From Nocardioides marinus (GTDB taxonomy: Bacteria; Pseudomonadota; Alphaproteobacteria; Rhodobacterales; Rhodobacteraceae), in the NCBI GenBank assembly GCA_019801415.1, contig JAHVJD010000011.1, positions 1 through 64,000 of the forward strand: a stretch of 64,000 nt of DNA, written 5' to 3'. Positions 16,229 through 23,524 of this stretch are shown in pieces; the first letter of the stretch is position 1; each line of letters opens with the position of its first letter. The notes below the pieces were generated by a model that was not told where the DNA came from, searched no databases, and saw nothing but the letters and a program-made list of their open reading frames with translations. A program made the position numbers and the translations under genes.

Positions 16229-17539
16229 ATGGAAGATCTGAGCCCCAAGAAGGGTGAACTGGACCCGATCGAGATTGCCTCGATCGACGAGATTCGTGCA
16301 CTTCAGCTGCAGCGTCTGCAGTGGTCGCTGCGCCACGCCTATGACAACGTGCCGATGTACAAGCAGCGCTTCGATGACGCGGGCGTGCACCCAGACGATC
16401 TGCAGCAGCTGTCGGACCTGGCCAAGTTCCCCTTCACCTACAAGAATGACCTGCGCGACAACTACCCGTTCGGCCTGTTCGCGGTCCCGCGCGAGCAGAT
16501 CCTCCGCCTGCATGCCTCCTCAGGCACCACGGGCAAGCCGACGGTGGTGGGCTACACCGCGAATGACATCTCGAACTGGGCCGACCTGGTGGCGCGGTCC
16601 CTGCGCGCGGCCGGTCTGCGCAAGGGCGACATGGTGCACAACGCCTATGGCTACGGGCTGTTCACCGGCGGTCTGGGTGCGCATTACGGGATCGAGCGTC
16701 TTGGTGCGACCGTGGTGCCGATGTCGGGCGGGCAGACCGAAAAACAGGTCGGGCTGATCACCGACTTCCGGCCCGACGGGATCATGGTGACCCCGTCCTA
16801 CATGCTGAATATCCTTGAGCAGTTCCACAAGGCTGGACTGGACCCGCAAGACAGCTCGCTGAAGGTCGGTATCTTTGGCGCCGAACCCTGGACCGACGCG
16901 ATGCGCCGCGAGGTCGAGGAGGCGTTCGACATGCATGCGGTCGACATCTACGGCCTCTCCGAAATAATGGGGCCGGGTGTCGCCAGCGAATGCGTCGAGA
17001 CCAAGGACGGCCCGGTGATCTGGGAGGATCACTTCCTGCCCGAGATCATCGATCCCGAAACTGGTGAGGTGCTGCCGGACGGTGAGCTGGGCGAGCTGGC
17101 CTTCACCACGCTGACCAAGGAAGGCCTGCCGATGGTGCGCTACCGCACCCGTGACCTGACCCGGCTGCTGCCCGGCACCGCACGCAGCATGCGGCGGATG
17201 GAAAAGATCACCGGCCGCAGCGACGACATGATCATCCTGCGCGGCGTCAATGTCTTCCCCAGTCAGGTCGAGGAACAGCTGCTGGCCACCGGCGGCCTGG
17301 CACCCTATTACCAGATCGAACTGTACAAATCGGGTCGTATGGATGCGATGCGGGTGCATGTCGAGGCAACCCCGGATGCTGCTGACGAGCTGAGCCGCAC
17401 AGCGGCGGCGCGTATGTTGACCAAGCGCATCAAGGACATGATCGGCGTGTCCAGCGAGGTCATAGTCGGCGATCCCGGATCGGTCGAGCGCAGCCAGGGC
17501 AAGGCCAAGCGCGTGACCGACAACCGCAACCCGACCTGA
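16229..17539 (+). CDS. paaK: PaaK, phenylacetate-CoA ligase
   Basis: The 436-residue enzyme activates phenylacetate with ATP and CoA, the entry step of the pathway. It has the adenylate-forming P-loop LHASSGTTGKPTVVGYT at about 92-108, the A5-like YGLSEIMGPGV at about 238-248 and the hinge region ITGRSDDMIILRGVNVFPSQ at about 325-344. The start at ATG 16229 is set by GGAGG five bases upstream; a GTG at 16217 lacks such a site. It lies 15 bases after paaI. Confidence 0.96.
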   Translation: MEDLSPKKGELDPIEIASIDEIRALQLQRLQWSLRHAYDNVPMYKQRFDDAGVHPDDLQQLSDLAKFPFTYKNDLRDNYPFGLFAVPREQILRLHASSGTTGKPTVVGYTANDISNWADLVARSLRAAGLRKGDMVHNAYGYGLFTGGLGAHYGIERLGATVVPMSGGQTEKQVGLITDFRPDGIMVTPSYMLNILEQFHKAGLDPQDSSLKVGIFGAEPWTDAMRREVEEAFDMHAVDIYGLSEIMGPGVASECVETKDGPVIWEDHFLPEIIDPETGEVLPDGELGELAFTTLTKEGLPMVRYRTRDLTRLLPGTARSMRRMEKITGRSDDMIILRGVNVFPSQVEEQLLATGGLAPYYQIELYKSGRMDAMRVHVEATPDAADELSRTAAARMLTKRIKDMIGVSSEVIVGDPGSVERSQGKAKRVTDNRNPT

Positions 17540-17557
17540 ACAAAAGAGAGGTGAGCC

Positions 17558-18154
17558 TTGGCCCGCACGATCGCAAAAGACCATGACCAAAAACGCGCCC
17601 AGATCCTGAAATCCGCCGCCAAGGTGTTTGCGGTTTCAGGCTATGACCGCGCGTCGATGACCCAGCTGGCGCGAGAGTGCGGGATTTCCAAGGCCAACAT
17701 CTACCACTACTACGACAGCAAGGAAGCGGTGCTGTTCGCGGTGCTGGACACCTATCTGCGGGATCTGCGCGACCGGGTCTGCACGATTGATCTGGATGGC
17801 TGCGGTCCCGAAGACCGCCTGCGTCGCATCATCAACGAGATCCTGCTGGCCTACCAGGGCGCCGACCATGAGCACCAGGTGCAGATCGGTGCGATGGGAG
17901 CTCTGGCAGAGGAACAGCAGGAACATCTGCGCAGCTATCAACGCGAGTTGGTGCAATTTGTCAGCCAGGCCATCAAGGCGGTTGCCCCCGATGCCTTTGA
18001 CGGGGATGCGGCGCGGCTGCGGGGGACCACGATGTCGGTCTTTGGCATGCTCAACTGGTATTACATGTGGAATTCCGGCGCGGGTGCGGCCGCAAGGTCC
18101 CAGTATGCCGAGCTGGCAGCCGATCTCATCCTCAAGGGTATCAAGGGGCTGTAA
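17558..18154 (+). CDS. paaR: TetR-family regulator of the paa operon
   Basis: The 198-residue protein begins at a TTG preceded by GAGAGGTGAG. Residues 10-60 form a TetR helix-turn-helix (AAKVFAVSGYDRASMTQLARECGISKANIYHYYDSKE). The rest is a helical ligand domain ending LNWYYMWN, as in TetR regulators of phenylacetate clusters. It is the last gene of paaG-I-K-R, 18 bases after paaK. The palindrome at 14939-14952 is its likely operator, with an aromatic acyl-CoA as likely ligand. Use of the name PaaR follows beta-proteobacterial clusters and is an inference. Confidence 0.85.
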   Translation: MARTIAKDHDQKRAQILKSAAKVFAVSGYDRASMTQLARECGISKANIYHYYDSKEAVLFAVLDTYLRDLRDRVCTIDLDGCGPEDRLRRIINEILLAYQGADHEHQVQIGAMGALAEEQQEHLRSYQRELVQFVSQAIKAVAPDAFDGDAARLRGTTMSVFGMLNWYYMWNSGAGAAARSQYAELAADLILKGIKGL

Positions 18155-18209
18155 GGTCGATGGTCGCAGCGCCGGATGGCGGCTGCGACCTCGTATTCCC
18201 AGTCTGCGC

Positions 18210-19625
18210 CTAGAAGTCCTGCCAGCCGCCGGTGCCCGTCATGCGCGTCGGTTGTGGGGCAGCGGGCTTTTCGACTTCAACAGGGCGTATCTGCACGTGT
18301 GCCGCTGATCCCGCGTCTGCCGTGGTCCGGAAGCTGGCGACTTGCTCAGCCAATGCGCGGGCATCGTTGGCCAGACGCTGGCTGGCCGCAGTGGATTCCT
18401 CCACCATCGCGGCGTTATGCTGGGTCACGCCATCCAGTTCCCCCATACCACTGTTGATCTCTTCCAGAGTGACGGACTGTTCTTCGGCGCCGCGGGCGAT
18501 ATCAACGATGTGGTCGGAAATGGTCGAGACGCTCTCGACGATGGCCTTCAGTTCGTCGCCGGTGCGGCCAACAAGCTTTACGCCGTCCGCGACCTGTGCC
18601 GAGCTTTCGGTAATCAACTGCTTGATTTCACCGGCCGCGTCGGATGACCGCTGGGCCAGCGCCCGGACTTCCGATGCGACGACCGCGAAACCGCGCCCCG
18701 CCTCGCCGGCGCGCGCGGCTTCGACCCCGGCATTCAGGGCGAGAAGGTTGGTTTGAAAGGCAATGTCGTCAATGACGGAAATAATGGTGGAGATCTTGCC
18801 GGCGGAGGTTTCGATCTGATCCATGGCCCGAATAGCATCGGAAACCACCTGGCTGCTGGTTTCGGCTGTCTTGCGCGCACGGGTCACGATGGTCGCCACC
18901 TCCTTGGCGCCGTCGGCGGCGGCCTTGACCGTTGCCGTCAGCTCTTCCATCGCGGCGGCCGTCTGTTCCAGCGTTGCGGCCTGGGTTTCTGTCCGCTGGG
19001 AAAATTCGCCCGATGACTGGTTCAGCTCATCCGCCGTGGACGCCACGGTTGCGGCGACGGCTTTGACCGTGCCGACGGTTTCATTCAGCTGCCGCAGCGC
19101 GGAATTGAAGGCCGCGCCCAACTCGGCAAGCTCGTCCACCTCCGACACGGGCACCTGGCAGCCGAGGTTTCCGGCGCTCAATTGGCGCAGCCCATCGGTG
19201 ATGTCTTCGACCACCTGCTTGCGCTCGGCGGCGTCTGTGACGTCGGTGGCATATTTCACAACCTTGCTGACGCTTCCGTCGGGCCCCAGGACCGGCGCAT
19301 AGGTGGCCTGGATCCAGACCGTGCTGCGATCCTTGGCCAAACGCTGAAACATGCCGGTAAAATGCTCACCCTCGGCCAGCCTTGACCAGAATTGCCCATA
19401 TTCAGGCGACGACGCATAACTCTTGGCGACAAACATGGAATGATGCTTGCCGGCAATTTCCTGCAGACTGTACCCCATGGTGCTGAGGAAATTGGAATTG
19501 GCCTGAAGGATGGTGCCGTCCGGTTTGAATTCGATGACAGCCTGAGTGCGATCGAGGGCATCCAGAACTGCCTTGGCCTCGTTCAGCTTCTGGGCCGTGC
19601 TCGGTGTCTTCCGTCGTAGGAACAT
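18210..19625 (-). CDS. Soluble methyl-accepting chemotaxis protein with PAS domain and C-terminal tether
   Basis: From ATG 19625 (GGAG upstream) the protein has 471 residues and no transmembrane segment, so it senses in the cytoplasm. A PAS domain with PAC motif spans about 20-125 ([22 protein letters not shown]). A HAMP-like unit follows at about 130-180, and then the kinase-control hairpin with the conserved tip [20 protein letters not shown]. Glu/Gln-rich helices offer methylation sites. The protein ends GGWQDF, matching the xWxxF tether that recruits CheR and CheB. The PAS domain may bind haem or flavin as an oxygen or redox sensor, which I cannot confirm. No che genes are nearby. Confidence 0.93.
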   Translation of the reverse strand: MFLRRKTPSTAQKLNEAKAVLDALDRTQAVIEFKPDGTILQANSNFLSTMGYSLQEIAGKHHSMFVAKSYASSPEYGQFWSRLAEGEHFTGMFQRLAKDRSTVWIQATYAPVLGPDGSVSKVVKYATDVTDAAERKQVVEDITDGLRQLSAGNLGCQVPVSEVDELAELGAAFNSALRQLNETVGTVKAVAATVASTADELNQSSGEFSQRTETQAATLEQTAAAMEELTATVKAAADGAKEVATIVTRARKTAETSSQVVSDAIRAMDQIETSAGKISTIISVIDDIAFQTNLLALNAGVEAARAGEAGRGFAVVASEVRALAQRSSDAAGEIKQLITESSAQVADGVKLVGRTGDELKAIVESVSTISDHIVDIARGAEEQSVTLEEINSGMGELDGVTQHNAAMVEESTAASQRLANDARALAEQVASFRTTADAGSAAHVQIRPVEVEKPAAPQPTRMTGTGGWQDF

Positions 19626-19857
19626 TGGCGTTCTCCGCATGGGAAATTTGGTAACAAGGTAAAGTACAAACTGCGGCCACGCTGGACGGCCGATCTGGGT
19701 TAAGCATGCGGGGCAACCGTTTCCAGGTTGTTAAAAATAGAAATTCAATCAACCAAAGCGTGCTATTTCACTCGTATGGTGATCGGTTTTGACGCAACAC
19801 TCTGCCTGTTGCTTTGTGCGGGGAATAAATTTCCACCTTGTTTCAGGTGGCTGAATG

Positions 19858-19892
19858 AAAATACCCGCGCCTGTGGTAGGCGCGGGTATTTA
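19858..19892 (-). terminator. Strong terminator after trpS
   Basis: ATACCCGCGCC and GGCGCGGGTAT form an 11-pair GC-rich stem, flanked on the leftward side by TTTTCATT. It lies 29 bases beyond the trpS stop codon. Confidence 0.85.
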
Positions 19893-19920
19893 TCTTTCGC
19901 TCCGAAAGTCGAGGCTGTTA

Positions 19921-20949
19921 TTAGATTTCGACGGGGGCAACCATGCCGACGATATCGTAAGTTTTGCGCAAAATCGGTGCGGTGATCGCGCGGGCGCGCT
20001 CTGCACCCCGTGCCAGGATCCGGTCGATTTCGTCTTGCTCGTTCATCAGGCGGGCCATTTCCGTCGAGATCGGAGCCAGTTTTTCCACGGCGAGTTCCGC
20101 CAGCATCGGCTTGAATTCCGAGAACTGTTTTCCGCCCACCTCTGCCAGCACCTGGTCGACGCTTTGATCGCTCAGCGCGGCGTAGATGTTGACCAGGTTG
20201 CGCGCCTCGGGGCGGTCCTCCAGCCCCTTGGCCTCTGAGGGCAGGGCATCGGGGTCGGTCTTGGCCTTGCGGATCTTCTTGGCCAGGGTGTCGGCATCAT
20301 CGGTCATGTTGATGCGGCTGGCGTCGGAGGGATCCGATTTCGACATCTTCTTGGAGCCGTCGCGCAGGGACATCACACGGGTCGCGGCGCCTTCGATCAC
20401 CGGTTCGGTAATCGGGAAGAAATCGACGCCATAGTCGTGGTTGAACTTGGTGGCGATGTCGCGGGTCAGCTCCAGGTGCTGCTTCTGGTCCTCGCCCACC
20501 GGCACATGGGTGGCGTGGTAGACCAGGATGTCGGCTGCCATCAGCGACGGGTAGGCCAACAGCCCGAGAGAGGCGTTCTGGGCGTTCTTGCCTGCCTTGT
20601 CCTTGAACTGCGTCATGCGCTGCATCCAGCCCATGCGGGCGACGCAGTTGAAGACCCAGGCCAGCTGCGCGTGCTCGGGCACCTGGCTTTGATTGATCAG
20701 GATCGATTTCTCCGGATCAAGGCCCGCGGCGATGAAGCCCGCGCAAAGTTCGCGTGTGGACCGGCGCAGATCCGCGGGGTCCTGCCAGACGGTGATCGCG
20801 TGCAGGTCGACCATGCAATAGACGGTTTCCACGTCATTGGCCTGCCAGTCGACGAAACGTTTCAGCGCCCCCAAGTAATTGCCGAGGTGAAGGTTGCCCG
20901 AGGGTTGAATCCCCGAGAACACGCGCGGGGTGAAAGTGGTTTCGCTCAT
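19921..20949 (-). CDS. trpS: Tryptophanyl-tRNA synthetase
   Basis: The 342-residue class I synthetase has the ATP-binding HIGH-type motif [13 protein letters not shown] at about 13-25 and [10 protein letters not shown] at about 200-209, together with the TrpRS segment [13 protein letters not shown]. It charges tRNA-Trp. I place the start at ATG 20949 because the family normally begins a few residues before [11 protein letters not shown] longer frame to 21027 is open but atypical. The divergent neighbour is the rhomboid-fold gene. Confidence 0.96.
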   Translation of the reverse strand: MSETTFTPRVFSGIQPSGNLHLGNYLGALKRFVDWQANDVETVYCMVDLHAITVWQDPADLRRSTRELCAGFIAAGLDPEKSILINQSQVPEHAQLAWVFNCVARMGWMQRMTQFKDKAGKNAQNASLGLLAYPSLMAADILVYHATHVPVGEDQKQHLELTRDIATKFNHDYGVDFFPITEPVIEGAATRVMSLRDGSKKMSKSDPSDASRINMTDDADTLAKKIRKAKTDPDALPSEAKGLEDRPEARNLVNIYAALSDQSVDQVLAEVGGKQFSEFKPMLAELAVEKLAPISTEMARLMNEQDEIDRILARGAERARAITAPILRKTYDIVGMVAPVEI

Positions 20950-21041
20950 ATGGGCGTAACTCCCGTCTGGAAATAGCAGCCCCGGTGGCTTACCCATGGG
21001 GCCAAGATACGTCAACAGGCGCGTCACGCGCAGGAGAGCAG

Positions 21042-21728
21042 ATGAGCAGCCCGAACAATACCGCCCCCATCAACTCGCTGCCCGCCGCCGTGGTGGCGCT
21101 GGTGATCGTCATCATGGGGGTTGAGGCGGTCTTCTCTCTCGGCGCGCGCGGCATCCTGGGCGGGCCCGAAGCGATTGGCTGGCGACTTGAGGCGCTGAAC
21201 GCCTATGCCTTCTCGCCCGAGATCTTCTGGTGGATGCAGGACAGCGGCCGCTGGCTGCCGGAGCATCTGCTGCGGTTCGTGTCCTACGGCTTTGTGCATG
21301 GGGCCTTCACCCAGGCGCTGTTCGTCTGCGTCTTCGTGCTGGCGATGGGCAAGATGGTGGGCGAGGTCATGGGCGATCTGGCGATGGTGGTGATATTCCT
21401 GCTCTCCGGCGCCGGGGGCGCGCTGGGCTACGCGGTGCTGATCCCGGGCGGCGCCCCGCTGGTCGGCGGCTTTCCCGCGGTCTACGGGCTGATCGGGGCC
21501 TTCACCTTCTTGCTGTGGCGTTCGCTGGCGTCGGTCGGGGCCCAGCAGAGCCGGGCGTTCTCGCTGATCGCCTTTCTGATGGGGATCCAGCTGTTGTTCG
21601 GACTGCTGTTCGGCGGTCAGAAGGACTGGGTTGCGGATCTGTCGGGCTTTGCCACCGGCTTTGGGCTGTCGTTCTTCCTGGCACCGGGCGGCTGGGCGCG
21701 GATCCGCGACCGCGTGCGCCGCGACTGA
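21042..21728 (+). CDS. Rhomboid-fold membrane protein lacking the catalytic dyad
   Basis: The 229-residue protein has about six membrane helices and the rhomboid layout. The helix-2 histidine is present (FVHGAF, His86). The active-site segment reads [13 protein letters not shown] at 142-154, where active rhomboids have GxSGAVFGLLGAF, so Phe/Pro replace Ser/Gly. The last helix has DLSGFATG at about 199-206, where HLGG with the catalytic His is expected. Both catalytic residues are therefore gone. The fold is kept, so it probably acts as a binding or quality-control protein like eukaryotic inactive rhomboids. AGGAGAG precedes the ATG. Confidence 0.85.
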   Translation: MSSPNNTAPINSLPAAVVALVIVIMGVEAVFSLGARGILGGPEAIGWRLEALNAYAFSPEIFWWMQDSGRWLPEHLLRFVSYGFVHGAFTQALFVCVFVLAMGKMVGEVMGDLAMVVIFLLSGAGGALGYAVLIPGGAPLVGGFPAVYGLIGAFTFLLWRSLASVGAQQSRAFSLIAFLMGIQLLFGLLFGGQKDWVADLSGFATGFGLSFFLAPGGWARIRDRVRRD

Positions 21729-21752
21729 GGCCGCCGGAGCGCCGCGGCGGTA

Positions 21753-21874
21753 CTCCCGCCCGCTGTCAAAGCCCCTTGCGGGGCATTTCCAGCCGTTGGG
21801 CCGGGCCGCGCTGGCGCGCGGCAGAGGGGAAGATGCTGAGAGGCGCTTCAGGGGCAGGCCTGCCCTGAAGGCGC
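21753..21874. repeat. Structured intergenic repeat, copy A
   Basis: In order this contains the box CTCCCGCCCGC (21753-21763), a hairpin (21771-21784), the box GTTGGGCCGGGC (21795-21806), a hairpin GCCGCGC/GCGCGGC (21805-21822) and a long hairpin around CAGGCCTG (21843-21874). The same boxes at almost the same spacing recur at 62605-62759. It lies between the convergent rhomboid and murJ genes; nothing else is seen in that 245-base gap. Confidence 0.65.
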
Positions 21875-21973
21875 GGTCTCCAGTGTCTGTTCGCCACACC
21901 GCGCCTCAAGGGTGAACCGCGCCTGCAGCGCGGCCGCTGGCGCGGCCCTTGACCCGCAGTGCGGCGGTCGGCG

Positions 21974-23524
21974 CTAGGCCTGTTTGCGGCGGCTGAGGGC
22001 GGTGCGGAATTCCGACAGGCGGAAGGCCCCGAGGAGCTGGCCCACGGTGAAGTAAAGTACGCCGCCCAGCACAACCAGGCCCAGCAGCGCAAGATAGCGC
22101 CAGTAGTCCAGCTGAAACAGCCAGCTGCCCCAGCTGGCGGCAGCGTAGAGCCCGCCGCCCATCACGGCAGACGCCACCAGGATGCGCCAGGCGCGGCGAC
22201 GGAAGCGGGGGTCGAACTGCGCCTCGGGCCCCATGCGGCGGGCACCAAAAGCCAGCAGCGCCACCATTGCCCAGCCCGCGGCGGATGCGGCCACAGCGGG
22301 CGCGATCCAGCCCAGCACCGGCTTCAGCCCAAAGGCCAGGCCCGCGTTCACCACCATTGCCACCAGCGCATAATGGAACGGTGTCCGGGTGTCCTCTCGG
22401 GCGAAATACAGCGGCTGCAGCACTTTTTGCAGCATGAAAGCGGGCAGGCCGGCACCGTAGACGGCAACCGCCAGCGCGATGGCGGCGACGTCCTCGGGTC
22501 CGGTGGCACCGCGCTCATACAGCACGGATACCAGCGGCAGCGGCACAGTCAGGAAAGCCACGGCGGAGGGCACTGCCAGCAGCAGCGAGAACTCGGCGGC
22601 GCGCGACAGGGCGTCCTGCGAGCCGGCGCTGTCGCCCGCGCGCAGGCGGCGCGACAGGGCGGGCAGCAGCACGATGCCGACGGCAATGCCAACTACTCCA
22701 AGCGGCAGCTGGTACAGCCGGTCGGCGATGAACAGCCAGCTGGCCGCTTTTTCGATGTCGGAGGCCACGTACTGGCCGATCACGAGGTTGATTTGCGTGA
22801 CACCCATGGCCAGCGCCGCGGGCAGGGCCACAGCGGTGAGGCGGCGCATCTCCGGGGTCCAGCGCGGCAGACCCGGGCGCAGAACGATGCCTGCCCGCGC
22901 CGCCGCCGCCCAGACCAGCGCCAGCTGCGCGACGCCCGCTACCGGGATGGTCCAGACCAGCCAGGTGATCACCTCGCCGCCCAGGATGGCGGCCACGGCC
23001 ATCGCAAAGCAGGTAAAGATGTTTAGCAGCACCGGCGCGGCTGCGGCGGCGGCAAAGCGCCCGGTGGCGTTCAGCACGCCGGAGAACAGCGCCGCAAGCG
23101 ACATGAACAGGATATAGGGAAAGACGATGTGGCCGTAGCCCACCGCCATGTCAAAACGCGCATCACCCACGAACCCCCCGGCTGTGAGCCAGACCAGGCC
23201 GGGCATGAACAGCATGCCAAGCCCCACCAGCGTCAGCACCGCCGCCGCCAGCAGGTTGAAGGCCTGCTGGGCGAAAGCGCGGGCGTCCTCGCCCGCCTCG
23301 TAGCGTTTGGCGAAAGCGGGGACGAAGGCCGCGTTGAAGGCGCCTTCGGCAAAGAAGCGACGGAACAGGTTGGGCAGGCGGAATGCCACGATGAAGGCAT
23401 CCAGCACCGGCCCCGGCCCGATGAAGGCGGCAATGAGGATCTCGCGCGCAAAGCCCAGCACACGGCTGGCCAGCGTCCAGAACCCGACGGTCAGGAAGCC
23501 CGAAAGCAGTTTGATGGGTTTCAT
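21974..23524 (-). CDS. murJ: MurJ, lipid II flippase
   Basis: The 516-residue protein is an MviN/MurJ-type MOP transporter with about 14 membrane helices. It has the conserved opening GFWTLASRVLGFAREILIAA at about 13-32 and the segment FRLPNLFRRFFAEGAFNAAF at about 47-66, which bears cavity arginines. It flips lipid II to the periplasmic side for peptidoglycan synthesis. Its start overlaps the glnD stop by four bases (ATGA), so the two are co-translated. Confidence 0.95.
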   Translation of the reverse strand: MKPIKLLSGFLTVGFWTLASRVLGFAREILIAAFIGPGPVLDAFIVAFRLPNLFRRFFAEGAFNAAFVPAFAKRYEAGEDARAFAQQAFNLLAAAVLTLVGLGMLFMPGLVWLTAGGFVGDARFDMAVGYGHIVFPYILFMSLAALFSGVLNATGRFAAAAAAPVLLNIFTCFAMAVAAILGGEVITWLVWTIPVAGVAQLALVWAAAARAGIVLRPGLPRWTPEMRRLTAVALPAALAMGVTQINLVIGQYVASDIEKAASWLFIADRLYQLPLGVVGIAVGIVLLPALSRRLRAGDSAGSQDALSRAAEFSLLLAVPSAVAFLTVPLPLVSVLYERGATGPEDVAAIALAVAVYGAGLPAFMLQKVLQPLYFAREDTRTPFHYALVAMVVNAGLAFGLKPVLGWIAPAVAASAAGWAMVALLAFGARRMGPEAQFDPRFRRRAWRILVASAVMGGGLYAAASWGSWLFQLDYWRYLALLGLVVLGGVLYFTVGQLLGAFRLSEFRTALSRRKQA

